A stretch of 64,000 bases of DNA from Burkholderiales bacterium (lineage in GTDB: Bacteria; Pseudomonadota; Gammaproteobacteria; Burkholderiales; SG8-39). Position 1 is the stretch's first letter. Every line of letters begins with the position of its first letter. The stretch is taken from positions 1-64,000 of the forward strand of contig JADLAV010000018.1 of the NCBI GenBank assembly GCA_020848075.1. Direction: 5' to 3'. The position numbers and the translations under genes were made by a program. The notes under the pieces were generated by a model, which was given only the letters and a program-made list of their open reading frames with translations, ran no database searches and was not told the origin of the DNA. Positions 37,231 to 45,442 of the stretch are shown piece after piece.

Positions 37231-37253
37231 AAGATGCAAGTCAAGTGCATCTT
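37231..37253 (-). promoter_or_regulatory. NsrR-type operator before nnrS
   Basis: Perfect 8-bp arms AAGATGCA and TGCATCTT separated by seven bases (23 bp in all). This is the layout of the NsrR consensus (AAGATGC...GCATCTT). It ends 34 bases before the nnrS start, a natural place for repression that is relieved by nitric oxide. No nsrR gene is in the window. Confidence 0.75.
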
Positions 37254-37277
37254 CAATGACGCCCGCTCTCGCCGGCC

Positions 37278-37291
37278 TTGATGCAAGTCAA
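37278..37291 (-). promoter_or_regulatory. FNR/DNR-type binding site before nnrS
   Basis: TTGATGCAAGTCAA matches the Crp/Fnr-family box TTGAT-N4-GTCAA exactly, with five-base inverted arms allowing the usual T/C change. If the site is centred at -41.5, transcription of nnrS would start near 37243, inside the NsrR-type operator. That gives a promoter activated by an FNR-like protein and blocked by NsrR. A Crp/Fnr regulator with an ETVSR recognition helix is encoded at 47670-48536. Confidence 0.7.
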
Positions 37292-37306
37292 GCTGCTATG
37301 GCCGGA

Positions 37307-38476
37307 TCACCGCCGGCCGCTCAGCCGCTTCGCTGCGCCCCGGTCGCTCCAGTCGGCGCCTTGGCCGTCCTGACTGGGAATGTCGCCGGGGAGCAACGGG
37401 CGCTCCGGCAGCGTGTACTCGACGTCGCGGTAGTTGCCCTCGCGGTAGAGCCTCACCTTCAGCTTCTTCCCGACCGCGAGGCCGCGCATGACCGACGCAA
37501 GCTTATCGCCGTCGCTCATTTTCACGCCATCGATTTCCACGGCGATGTCGCCGCCGAGAAGAAACGATGCTCCGCCCAGACTCAACTCCACGCTGCCGCC
37601 TCGGATCCCCGCCTTCTCCGCCGGGCTTCCGGGCTCGACCGCCTCCACCAGCAATCCGTCCACCATGGGGATGAGCAGCAGCTTGCGAATCTCGGCGTCG
37701 ACGAGCTGCCCGTGAAAGCCGATCCAGGGGCGAATCACGCGCCCGTGCTCGACCAGCGTGGGCACGAGCGCCTTCGCCAGGTTGACCGGAATGGCGAACC
37801 CGATGTTCTGCGCATCGGTGATGATGGACGAGGTGATGCCGATCACCTCGCCGCAGTGATCGAGGAGCGGCCCGCCGGAATTGCCGGGGTTGATCGGGGC
37901 ATCGGTCTGAATCAGTGGCTCCTGCAGCGACAGCGGCGTCTCCGGCAGCAGCCGGTTGACGGCGCTCACGATGCCGCGCGTCACCGTCTGGTCGAGTCCC
38001 AAGGGATTGCCGATGGCGATGATCTCCTCGCCCGGTCGCACGCGATCGGAATCTCCGAGCGGCAGGATCGGGAGCTCGCCCCGGTCCGGCTTCGGAATCC
38101 GCACGACTGCCAGGTCGAAGATCGGATCGGCGCCCACCAGCCGGCCTCGAACCACGCTGCCGTCGTCCAGCGTCACGGCGATCGACTGCATCCCGAACAC
38201 CACGTGCGAGTTCGTCAACACGAGGCCATCGCTGTCGAAGATGAAGCCGGAGCCCAGCAAGTGCGTGACCCGATTCTGGAGACGATAGGGATTGATCGAC
38301 TGCGCGGTGATCAGCACGACCGCCGGCGAGGCCGACTCGAAGATCTCGGGGATCGGCCGGTCGCAGCGTGCGCGCTCCACATCTGCCGCGCCGGCGCCGG
38401 ACGCGCTGCCGATCGCGAAGCTCGTGACGACCAGGGCAGAAGCGAGCGCGCGCGAGAGCGCCCGTGCGGACACCAT
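37307..38476 (-). CDS. Periplasmic HtrA-like serine protease with one PDZ domain
   Basis: A 389-residue S1C protease with a signal peptide (ALASALVVTSFAIGSASGAGA, cut about residue 28). The catalytic triad is His in LTNSHVVF, Asp in FDLAVVRI and Ser in NPGNSGGPL. A single PDZ domain follows (about 270-360, GSPAEKAGIRGG). One PDZ makes it DegS-like in layout, but the cleaved-looking signal suggests a soluble periplasmic enzyme. ATG 38476 was chosen because the signal peptide starts there. Its 3' end lies just before the nnrS promoter sites. Confidence 0.83.
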   Translation of the reverse strand: MVSARALSRALASALVVTSFAIGSASGAGAADVERARCDRPIPEIFESASPAVVLITAQSINPYRLQNRVTHLLGSGFIFDSDGLVLTNSHVVFGMQSIAVTLDDGSVVRGRLVGADPIFDLAVVRIPKPDRGELPILPLGDSDRVRPGEEIIAIGNPLGLDQTVTRGIVSAVNRLLPETPLSLQEPLIQTDAPINPGNSGGPLLDHCGEVIGITSSIITDAQNIGFAIPVNLAKALVPTLVEHGRVIRPWIGFHGQLVDAEIRKLLLIPMVDGLLVEAVEPGSPAEKAGIRGGSVELSLGGASFLLGGDIAVEIDGVKMSDGDKLASVMRGLAVGKKLKVRLYREGNYRDVEYTLPERPLLPGDIPSQDGQGADWSDRGAAKRLSGRR

Positions 38477-38745
38477 CACGATGCCTTGACGTTGCGAGCG
38501 ACTCGTCTGATGCGGACTCTGGTGGTCGGGCGCCAAGCAGTTCAGGGACTTCGAATCGAGGGGCGGGGGTCTCCCGAGATCACGGGATGATATCCGTTTC
38601 GTCCCCTTGGCGGCGCCGGTTCGGTCGGGCGAGACGCGCAGCGTGACGCGGCTCGCGCGCGGGCCGCGCGGCCCTCCGGCGCGGCCGGCGGCGCTTCCTG
38701 GCTGGGGCGCCGCGCCGAATTCACGCGCTCACGAGCGCGGATTGG

Positions 38746-39195
38746 TCAGGCGTTCCACTCGAATACGACGGTTTCGCTGCGCTTGGCGTGGACTTCGACG
38801 GTGCGATGGTGGGTGTTACCCTGATACTCGGCGCTCACCGTGTACTTCCCGGGCGCGAGCTTCGCCACCAGGAATGGCCCGGTGGCAGTCGTCGAGAACA
38901 CGGTCTTGCCGTGCTGCGCGTCCGAGATGGTCACCTTGACGTCGGCCAGGTACTCCGGATGCATGCCATCGCTCCGCGGCTTGCCGAGGAATTCGAGCGC
39001 CAGCGGGTATTGCGGCTCGATCCGTTTGAACTGGGCCACCTCATCCTTGCCGATGCCGCCGGTCCGATACACGATGCCTGCTTCGGTCTTCTCCGGCGGG
39101 AGCATGGTGGCGCTCGCGGCCGCGAGCGCCGGGAACGCCGCCGCGATGTTCGCGACGGCGAACGCCGCTGCCATGGTCTTGCTGAATTGTTTCAT
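38746..39195 (-). CDS. Secreted small protein with a carboxypeptidase-regulatory-like b domain
   Basis: A 149-residue exported protein. A signal peptide occupies about residues 1-26 (MAAAFAVANIAAAFPALA). The C-terminal half looks like a CarboxypepD_reg or transthyretin-like b-sandwich: DVKVTISDAQHGKTVF, then GPFLVAKLAPGKYTVSAEYQ. Such small proteins are usually periplasmic; the function is unknown. Good purine-rich sequence (AAAGGAGCTC) lies before the ATG. It lies about 100 bases after the DegQ-like protease gene on the same strand, so it may be co-transcribed. Confidence 0.65.
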   Translation of the reverse strand: MKQFSKTMAAAFAVANIAAAFPALAAASATMLPPEKTEAGIVYRTGGIGKDEVAQFKRIEPQYPLALEFLGKPRSDGMHPEYLADVKVTISDAQHGKTVFSTTATGPFLVAKLAPGKYTVSAEYQGNTHHRTVEVHAKRSETVVFEWNA

Positions 39196-39293
39196 GCTGA
39201 GCTCCTTTCGGCCGCATTGACAGCTTGTGAGCGTCGGCGCGGCGGGGCAGCTGTCTTGCCCGCCGCGCCGCGGCCGATCGATCGTTGCGCCGC

Positions 39294-40763
39294 TCAGCCG
39301 AGATTGATCGGCACGAAGATCCGGGCGTCGCCGCGCTGCACGAGCAGCGCGACGTGCTTGCTCGCGTGCTCGACGAGCGAGCGCAGCTCCCCGACCGAGC
39401 TGACCGGGGTGCCGTTCAGCGCCAGGATCACGTCCCCGGGCTGAATGCCCGCCGCCTCGGCCGGCCCGTTCACCTGGTCCACCACGAGACCGCGCTTGAC
39501 TCCGGCCTCGCTCTTCTCGTCCGGCGTGAGCGGATGCACGGTGAGACCGAGTTGTTCGTGCTGGGCGCCTGCGGTAGCCACCGTTTCGGCGCTCTTCAGC
39601 TCGCCAACCGTGACGTCGACCTCCTTGCGCTCACCCTTGCGCCACACTTCGAGCGTCGACTTGGTGCCCGGCTTGGTCGCGGCGACGCGGGTAGGAAGCT
39701 CGCCGGAATCGGCGATCGGCTTGCCGTCGAATTTGAGAATCACGTCACCGGTCTTCAGTCCCGCCTTTTCCGCGGGGCTGCCCGGCTCGACCGAGCTGAC
39801 GAGCGCGCCCTCGGGCTTCGGCAGCCCGAACGACTCCGCGAGCGATTGATTGACCTGCTGGATGGTGACGCCGAGCCGCCCGCGCGTGACCTTACCGTGG
39901 GCGAGCAGCTGCTGCTCCACCGACATGGCCACGTTGATCGGGATCGCGAACGAGACACCCATGTATCCGCCGGTGCGGCTGTAGATCTGGGAATTGATGC
40001 CGATCACCTCACCGGCGAGGTTGAAGAGCGGCCCGCCCGAGTTGCCGGGATTGATCGCGACGTCGGTCTGGATGAACGGCACGTAGCCTTCGCTCGGCAG
40101 CGACCGCCCTTTCGCGCTGACGATCCCGGCGGTGGCGCTGTTCTCGAAGCCGAACGGCGAGCCGATCGCGAGCACCCAGTCGCCGACCTGCACCGAGCTG
40201 GGGTCGCCCAGCTTCACGGTCGGTAGATCCTTGGCATCGATCTTGATCAGCGCGACGTCGCTCATGCGATCGGCGCCGACGACCTTCGCCTTGAATTCGC
40301 GCTTGTCGGTGAGCTTCACCTGCACCTCGGTCGCGCCGTCGACGACGTGTGCGTTGGTGAGGATGTAGCCATCCGGGCTCAGGATGAACCCGGACCCTTG
40401 GCCGCGGACGACGCGGGGGCCTTGCGGCATTTGCGGGAACTGCCGGAAGAACCAATAGAACGGACTGTTCTGGTCCAGTCCGGGCATGTCTGGGGCCTCT
40501 TGCCCGGCCTTCTCGCGCTGGGTGACGCTGATGTTGACGATGGCGGGTCCGTACGTCTGCACGATCGAGCGGAAATTCGGCAGGGCGACGGCCGCTTGCG
40601 CGGACGGCGTCGCGGGCTGCGCAACGATCGCGGCGACCGGCGCGGTCCCCGCCTGCGCGGACGTGAGGAAGGCCACGTCGCCCTGCCGGTAGAGACCGAC
40701 TCCGGTCCCGACCACGCCTGCGGCGACAAGGGCAACGACGACAGGCTTCAGCTTCAACTTCAT
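39294..40763 (-). CDS. Do-family periplasmic serine protease (DegP/DegQ-like)
   Basis: A 489-residue S1C protease/chaperone of the envelope. An N-terminal signal or anchor sequence (VVVALVAAGVVGTGVGLY) is followed by the protease domain: His in LTNAHVVDG, Asp in MSDVALIKID, Ser in NPGNSGGPLF. Two PDZ domains follow (about 270-365 and 395-485, GSPAEKAGLKTGD and GPAEAAGIQPGD). Family members degrade misfolded periplasmic proteins. The gene lies directly downstream of the two-component system. A CTTAAC-N5-CTTAAG box sits 73-89 bases before its start, suggesting control by that system. Confidence 0.9.
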   Translation of the reverse strand: MKLKLKPVVVALVAAGVVGTGVGLYRQGDVAFLTSAQAGTAPVAAIVAQPATPSAQAAVALPNFRSIVQTYGPAIVNISVTQREKAGQEAPDMPGLDQNSPFYWFFRQFPQMPQGPRVVRGQGSGFILSPDGYILTNAHVVDGATEVQVKLTDKREFKAKVVGADRMSDVALIKIDAKDLPTVKLGDPSSVQVGDWVLAIGSPFGFENSATAGIVSAKGRSLPSEGYVPFIQTDVAINPGNSGGPLFNLAGEVIGINSQIYSRTGGYMGVSFAIPINVAMSVEQQLLAHGKVTRGRLGVTIQQVNQSLAESFGLPKPEGALVSSVEPGSPAEKAGLKTGDVILKFDGKPIADSGELPTRVAATKPGTKSTLEVWRKGERKEVDVTVGELKSAETVATAGAQHEQLGLTVHPLTPDEKSEAGVKRGLVVDQVNGPAEAAGIQPGDVILALNGTPVSSVGELRSLVEHASKHVALLVQRGDARIFVPINLG

Positions 40764-40835
40764 CTTGACCTCCGTGACGGGTGTTGAACGCGAGACCGCC
40801 CCGCGTGCAAGCTCGCGCCATGGTGCGTCGGCCGG

Positions 40836-40852
40836 CTTAACGCAGACTTAAG
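40836..40852. promoter_or_regulatory. PmrA/QseB-type box upstream of the DegQ-like gene
   Basis: CTTAAC-GCAGA-CTTAAG, two half-sites with a five-base spacer, as in the PmrA/QseB consensus YTTAAK-N5-YTTAAK. It overlaps the last codons of the histidine kinase gene and lies 73 bases before the protease start. Two more boxes lie near 43.0 kb. Confidence 0.6.
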
Positions 40853-42162
40853 CTCGCCGTGGCGTCGCGCGGAAACCGGATGGTGACGAGCAGGCCGCCC
40901 GCGGGCGATGCGTCCGTGAGCGAGATGCTCGCGCCGTGCCGCTCGGCGACGCGTCGCACGATCGCGAGCCCCAGCCCGCTGCCCGTCCCCCGGGACGCGG
41001 TGGACCGAAAGAACCGATCGAAGACGCGCTCACGGTCGTTCGGCGGGATGCCGGGGCCGGTGTCGCGGACGCGGAGCACGCTCGCGTCGTCCTCGACCGC
41101 GACCTCGACATCGATGCGGCCACCGCCGGGCGTGTAGCGGACCGCGTTGTCGACCAGGTTGGTGAGCATGACCCGCAGGGCGTCCGCGTCGCCGCGGACC
41201 GTGACTGCCTGCTCGCCGATCACGCCCAGATCCACGCCCTTGTCGCCGGCGAGCGGACCGACTTCGCGCGCGACGGCCCGCGCCACCTCGAGGAGGTCGA
41301 CCGGCTCCGGTGCGCGCCCCGGCTCCTCCGGTTCCTGCCGCGCCAGCGTCAGCAGCTGGTCGACCAGGCGGGTGGCCCGCGCCAGCCCGGCACGCACGCG
41401 GTCGAATTCCGCCGCGCGCTCCTCGTCGTTCTTCGCGCGCTCCGCGAGCCGGATCTGGAGCTGCAGCGCAGCAAGCGGGGTGCGCAGCTCGTGCGCAGCG
41501 TCGGCGACGAATGCCCGCTGGGCGTCGAGCGCGTGGCCCAGCCGCTCGAGCAGGGCGTTCAGCTCCGTGACCAGCGGTTGCACTTCGACCGGCGCATTGG
41601 CCGCGGCGATCGGCGCGAGCGAGGTCGGCGTGCGGCGCGCAACCTCGTCCGCGACGCGGCGCAATGGGCGCAGGCCGCGCGCGACCTCGATCAGAACGCC
41701 AAGGGTGAGGATCGGAATCAGCGCCAGGAGCGGCGCCACCGCCCGCAAGGCCATCTCCCGGGCGAGCGCGCTCCTCACGCGCATCGGCTGTGCGACCTGA
41801 ACCAGCTCCCCACGGACCTGCGCGCTCAACACGCGCCACTGCTCGCGGCCGACGTTGACCGTCGTGAACCCGAGCTCCGGATTGCGGGGCAGGCGCACCC
41901 GCGTATGCGATAGGTAGAGGTGCTCGCCGTCGCTGCTCCAGACCTGGATCACGAGCTCTTCGGACGGATCCTCGCCGAGCGGCAGCATGCGCTTCGCGAA
42001 TGCCTGGGTCGGCAATGCGATTGCGATGCGCTCCATCTGATAGTCGAAGATCTGGTCCGCATCCTCGCGTGCGTGGTCGTATACGAGCACGGCGGCGGCG
42101 GCGACGGCCGCGAGCAGGCCGGTCAGGAGCCAAGTCAGAAGATGCCGCCGGATGGAGGTCAT
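40837..42162 (-). CDS. Sensor histidine kinase, QseC/PmrB-like
   Basis: A 441-residue membrane kinase. Two membrane segments (about 10-30 and 155-180) enclose a periplasmic sensor domain. The dimerisation helix has the phospho-His in DAAHELRTPLAALQLQ. ATP-binding boxes are LTNLVDNAVRYTPGGG (N), DTGPGIP (G1) and GTGSGLGLAIV (G2). The ATG overlaps the regulator stop as ATGA (42159-42162). The sensor signal is unknown; relatives respond to metal, pH or quinone-related cues. Confidence 0.88.
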   Translation of the reverse strand: MTSIRRHLLTWLLTGLLAAVAAAAVLVYDHAREDADQIFDYQMERIAIALPTQAFAKRMLPLGEDPSEELVIQVWSSDGEHLYLSHTRVRLPRNPELGFTTVNVGREQWRVLSAQVRGELVQVAQPMRVRSALAREMALRAVAPLLALIPILTLGVLIEVARGLRPLRRVADEVARRTPTSLAPIAAANAPVEVQPLVTELNALLERLGHALDAQRAFVADAAHELRTPLAALQLQIRLAERAKNDEERAAEFDRVRAGLARATRLVDQLLTLARQEPEEPGRAPEPVDLLEVARAVAREVGPLAGDKGVDLGVIGEQAVTVRGDADALRVMLTNLVDNAVRYTPGGGRIDVEVAVEDDASVLRVRDTGPGIPPNDRERVFDRFFRSTASRGTGSGLGLAIVRRVAERHGASISLTDASPAGGLLVTIRFPRDATASLSLR

Positions 42163-42821
42163 GGACGCTTGGGAACGTAGTAGCCGACACCGCGGATGTT
42201 CTTGATCAGATTCGCACCGAGCTTGCGGCGCAGCGCATGGATGTGCACCTCGACGGCGTTGCTTTCGACTTCCTCGTTCCACCCGTAGAGCTTCTCTTCG
42301 AGCTGGGCGCGTGACAGCACGGCGCCAGGTCGCTCGAGCAGCGCCAGCAGGAGCGCGAACTCGCGGCCCGAGAGGGCGACGGTCCGTCCGTCCACGGACG
42401 TCTCGCGCGTCGCGGGATTCAGCGTGAGATCCCGGTACTTGATCACCGCTTCGGAGCGTCCCGATCGCCGGCGCGCGACGGCGCGAATGCGGGCGGCGAG
42501 CTCGTCGAGGTCGAACGGCTTGACGACGTAGTCGTCCGCGCCCGCGTCGAGCCCCGCGATCCGGTCCGACACGGCATCGCGCGCGGTGATGATCACGACC
42601 GGCACGTCGTTCTTGCGCCCCCGCAGGCCGCGCAGCAGCTCGAGGCCGCCGAGGCGCGGGAGCCCGAGGTCGAGGAGCACGAGCTCGAACGGCTCGGTCC
42701 CGAGCGCGACCTCCGCGGCGCGCCCATCCTGGACCCAGTCGACGGCAAAACCGTCCTGCCGGAGCCCCGCCCGGACGCTCTCGCCGATCATCGGATCGTC
42801 TTCCACCAGCAGGATTCGCAT
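42159..42821 (-). CDS. OmpR-family response regulator, QseB/PmrA-like
   Basis: A 220-residue regulator with a receiver domain (D51 in LLDLGLP, K in VVKPFDLDEL) and a winged-helix DNA-binding domain (AVEVHIHALRRKLG, IRGVGYYV). I chose ATG 42821, where the receiver domain begins (MRILLVEDD); the open frame extends upstream without support. It is translationally coupled to the kinase. CTTAAG-type boxes occur upstream of it, upstream of the adjacent protease and upstream of the HiPIP gene, which suggests it binds them and controls itself. Confidence 0.9.
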   Translation of the reverse strand: MRILLVEDDPMIGESVRAGLRQDGFAVDWVQDGRAAEVALGTEPFELVLLDLGLPRLGGLELLRGLRGRKNDVPVVIITARDAVSDRIAGLDAGADDYVVKPFDLDELAARIRAVARRRSGRSEAVIKYRDLTLNPATRETSVDGRTVALSGREFALLLALLERPGAVLSRAQLEEKLYGWNEEVESNAVEVHIHALRRKLGANLIKNIRGVGYYVPKRP

Positions 42822-42988
42822 GGCTAGATGATGGGCAGCGGGCGGAAGCGATCCAACAAAGTACCGCGCGGCGCGGGAAGTCGCAATGCCTCTGCGGCAG
42901 GGCCCCGAGGCAGATCCGCCGCGCCGAGTGCGCGGAGCGCCTGGCGCGGCGCGCCCGCGAATTTCGATGCTCATCGTGACCGCGGAGA

Positions 42989-43005
42989 CTTAGCGGAGGC
43001 TTAAG
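42989..43005. promoter_or_regulatory. PmrA/QseB-type box upstream of the response regulator
   Basis: CTTAGC-GGAGG-CTTAAG with the five-base spacing of PmrA/QseB sites. It lies 168 bases before the regulator start, in the divergent region between the two-component system and the HiPIP gene, and points to autoregulation. Confidence 0.55.
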
Positions 43006-43034
43006 CCGCGCAACCGACCTCCGCAAGTCCCCGC

Positions 43035-43051
43035 CTTAAGTTTCCTTTAAG
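43035..43051. promoter_or_regulatory. PmrA/QseB-type box upstream of the HiPIP gene
   Basis: CTTAAG-TTTCC-TTTAAG, an exact fit to YTTAAK-N5-YTTAAK, 66 bases before the HiPIP start. It is the best of the three boxes near this two-component system and is oriented to serve the rightward HiPIP promoter. Confidence 0.65.
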
Positions 43052-43116
43052 TCTCGCCGGCCAGGATTCCGGGGCCACAAGCGACAGCTCGATACCGAAC
43101 CAGGAGACCGACTCCC

Positions 43117-43392
43117 ATGGACAACGCGAATGGAAAAGAAATCTCGCGGCGCGATCTGCTGAAAGGCGCTGCGCTCCTCGCCGCGACGGCGATGGTGCGT
43201 CCGGCGCGTGCGCAGGCGAAGGCTTCGAAAGCGGTCATGAAATACCAGGATCATCCGAACGGCGATGCGCAGTGCAGCGGCTGTCTCCAGTTCGAGCCGG
43301 GCAAGACGCCGACCGCGATGGGGACCTGCAAGGTCGTGGAAGGGCCGATCAGCCCCAAGGGATGGTGCATCGCGTACGTCAAGAAACCGTAG
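43117..43392 (+). CDS. High-potential iron-sulfur protein (HiPIP), TAT-exported
   Basis: A 91-residue precursor. A twin-arginine signal (SRRDLLKGAALLAATAM) exports the folded protein to the periplasm. The mature part has the HiPIP cysteine spacing C53-x2-C56-x14-C71-x12-C84, binding one [4Fe-4S] cluster, and ends GWCIAYVKKP. HiPIPs carry electrons from the cytochrome bc1 complex to oxidases or photosynthetic and denitrification enzymes. A strong PmrA/QseB-type box precedes it, so its expression may be tied to the neighbouring two-component system. No partner enzyme is adjacent. Confidence 0.88.
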   Translation: MDNANGKEISRRDLLKGAALLAATAMVRPARAQAKASKAVMKYQDHPNGDAQCSGCLQFEPGKTPTAMGTCKVVEGPISPKGWCIAYVKKP

Positions 43393-43635
43393 CGCGCTGC
43401 GGACGGAGCTTCCGGCGCCGGGAGGGTGATGCGCTGACCACGCCTCACGCCTCGCGGCGAACGCTCGCCCGCGGCGCGATGATGGGATTGCGCTCGGCGA
43501 ACGTCGCACGGTTTTTTGCCGCCATGCGGGAACCGTTGTCGCCGTAATTTCCCGGAACCTGCTCAGCGAGGCTCCCCATCCGGGGGGGGCGCATGTGCAT
43601 TCGTTCCGTCTCTCCCCGATGCCGTGACCTTGGCC

Positions 43636-44364
43636 ATGCCCGACCACGCTCTGCCGCACGTGCTCGCCGTGGACGACGATCCCGCGATTCGCCGACTCGT
43701 CGCCGACTACCTGGCTGAGAACGATCTGCGGGTCACCGTAGCCGGTTCCGGAGGGGAGATGCTCGCGGTGCTCGCGGCGGAGGCCATCGACATGGTGGTG
43801 ATGGACCTGCGCATGCCGAGCGAGGACGGCATGCGGCTCGCGCGCGATCTGCGGGAGCGGAGCGGCATTCCGATCATCATCCTGACCGGCAAGCGCGATG
43901 TGGCCGATCGCGTCATGGCGCTCGAGCTCGGGGCGGACGACTACATCACCAAGCCCTTCAACCCTCGCGAACTGCTCGCGCGCATCCGCGCCGTGCTGCG
44001 CCGGTACCACGCCGCCGTCGCGGACGGCCATGCCGCGGCCGCCCGCGTCTATCGTTTCGGCGGCTGGGAGCTGAAAACCGGGACCCGTCGCGTGGTGTCG
44101 TCGAACGGTGAGGCGATCGAGCTGACGGCAGGCGAATTCAACCTCCTCCTCGCGCTCCTCGCAGCCCCGCAACGCGTCCTGACGCGCGATCAGCTTCTCG
44201 CGATGTCCCGCGTGCACGACGGGGAGGTCTACGATCGCTCGGTCGACGTCCAGATCTTCAGGTTGCGCCGGAAGATCGAGGACGACCCGTCGCACCCGCA
44301 CCTGATCAAGACCGAGCGGGGGGTCGGCTACGTGTTCAGTATGCCAGTCGAGGTGCTGCGCTAA
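43636..44364 (+). CDS. Orphan OmpR-family response regulator
   Basis: A 242-residue regulator with receiver (acidic DDD near the start, phosphorylatable D57 in VVMDLRMP, K in ITKPFNPREL) and winged-helix output (VDVQIFRLRRKIEDD, TERGVGYVFS). The ATG at 43636 was chosen because the receiver starts there. It resembles TorR/OmpR-type regulators. No histidine kinase lies beside it. It may take phosphate from the kinase at 40837-42162 or from elsewhere. Its targets are unknown. Confidence 0.85.
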   Translation: MPDHALPHVLAVDDDPAIRRLVADYLAENDLRVTVAGSGGEMLAVLAAEAIDMVVMDLRMPSEDGMRLARDLRERSGIPIIILTGKRDVADRVMALELGADDYITKPFNPRELLARIRAVLRRYHAAVADGHAAAARVYRFGGWELKTGTRRVVSSNGEAIELTAGEFNLLLALLAAPQRVLTRDQLLAMSRVHDGEVYDRSVDVQIFRLRRKIEDDPSHPHLIKTERGVGYVFSMPVEVLR

Positions 44365-44406
44365 CGGGCGCGGCGGCGCTTGCGCGCCGCGTGCCACGAG
44401 GCAGAC

Positions 44407-44634
44407 CTACGGCGCGAATTGCGTGAATCCCTCGCGCTCGAGCTGCGCGGTCTGCTGCGCAGTGCCCTGCTCCCAGCTCCGCGTTCGCGCGTTGGGTCCT
44501 AGCCAACCGTAGTCGCTCGCGACCGCCGGATCGTGGGCCGGATTGCCCATGGTGCCCGGGTCTGCAGCGTAGGCGACGGTCGTCGGTGCGGCGAGCGCCA
44601 TCGCGATCGCAAATGCCAGTCCGGTGACTTTCAT
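44407..44634 (-). CDS. Small secreted protein of unknown function
   Basis: A 75-residue protein with a clear signal peptide (LAFAIAMALAAPTTVAYA) and a short polar mature part rich in Ala, Gln and Thr (DYGWLGPNARTRSWEQG, then EREGFTQF). AAGGAAGGG precedes the ATG. I do not recognise the mature region. It resembles short periplasmic proteins common in Burkholderiales that are induced by stress, but this is not a family assignment. A small inverted repeat (CGTTAC-AGCC-GTAACG) lies about 90 bases upstream and could be an operator. Confidence 0.55.
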   Translation of the reverse strand: MKVTGLAFAIAMALAAPTTVAYAADPGTMGNPAHDPAVASDYGWLGPNARTRSWEQGTAQQTAQLEREGFTQFAP

Positions 44635-44854
44635 GATCCCTTCCTTTCCAGTGCACGCTCCGACATCGGAGCGGAGACATCTTCGCGCCGCGAAATTTCA
44701 GTTCGGTTTCGATGGCACGGCCCGCCGTTACAGCCGTAACGCAGATGGCCGAACCGAACTGCTGCCAGTGCGCCGCGTGGGCCGCGCGCACGATAAACTA
44801 GCGCCCGCTCCCGAGGTGGGGGCGCGCCCTTGCACCCTGGAGAGAGCGCGGAAC

Positions 44855-45424
44855 ATGAAGCTCCGGATGCACGAGAATTCGCTCTTCGCGATCCTGCTGC
44901 GCTCGCAGTGGTGGATCAGCATCGCCATCGCGCTCGCGCTCGCGGTCGTGGCGACGTATTTCCTGCCGAAGATCTACGCGCCCTTCGTCGGGCTGCCGTT
45001 CCTCGCGATCGGTGCGATCGCGCTCTGGCGGCAGCTGCGCGCGCCGAGCGCGGCGCGGGTCGCGCGCACTCTCGAGGCGGTGCGCGCGATGTCGTGGGGC
45101 GACTTTTCCGCCGCGATGGAGGATGCGTTTCGCCGCGATGGCTACGACGTGATCCGGCTAAACGGCGCGGCGGCGGACTTCGAACTGGCGAAGGCGGGGC
45201 GCATCGCGCTCGCCGCCTGCAAGCGCTGGAAGGTCGCGCGCACGGGCATCGAACCGCTGCGCGAACTGTATGCGGCCAAGCGCGAACGCGACGCTCACGA
45301 CTGCATCTATGTCGCCACGGGCGAGGTGAGCGACGGCGCGCGAGCGTTTGCGACCGAGAAGCGCATCCGGGTCGTGCACGCGGTCGACCTTGCGCGGATG
45401 CTCCCGCAGGCCGGGCGCACGTAG
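44855..45424 (+). CDS. Membrane-anchored Mrr-like restriction-endonuclease-fold protein
   Basis: A 189-residue protein with two N-terminal membrane segments (about 18-60). An Mrr-type PD-(D/E)xK domain follows: AMSWGDFSAAMEDAFRRDGY, then DFELAKAGRIALAACKRWK. The catalytic Lys is kept in CKRWK and an acidic residue in DFEL, but the usual Gln/Glu two residues before the Lys is Ala. The nuclease may therefore be weak or lost. Similar proteins are widespread in betaproteobacteria, are not linked to methylases and probably do housekeeping rather than host-specific restriction. I chose ATG 44855, where the membrane region begins. Confidence 0.7.
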   Translation: MKLRMHENSLFAILLRSQWWISIAIALALAVVATYFLPKIYAPFVGLPFLAIGAIALWRQLRAPSAARVARTLEAVRAMSWGDFSAAMEDAFRRDGYDVIRLNGAAADFELAKAGRIALAACKRWKVARTGIEPLRELYAAKRERDAHDCIYVATGEVSDGARAFATEKRIRVVHAVDLARMLPQAGRT

Positions 45425-45442
45425 CGCGCGGAGGCGGTCCGC

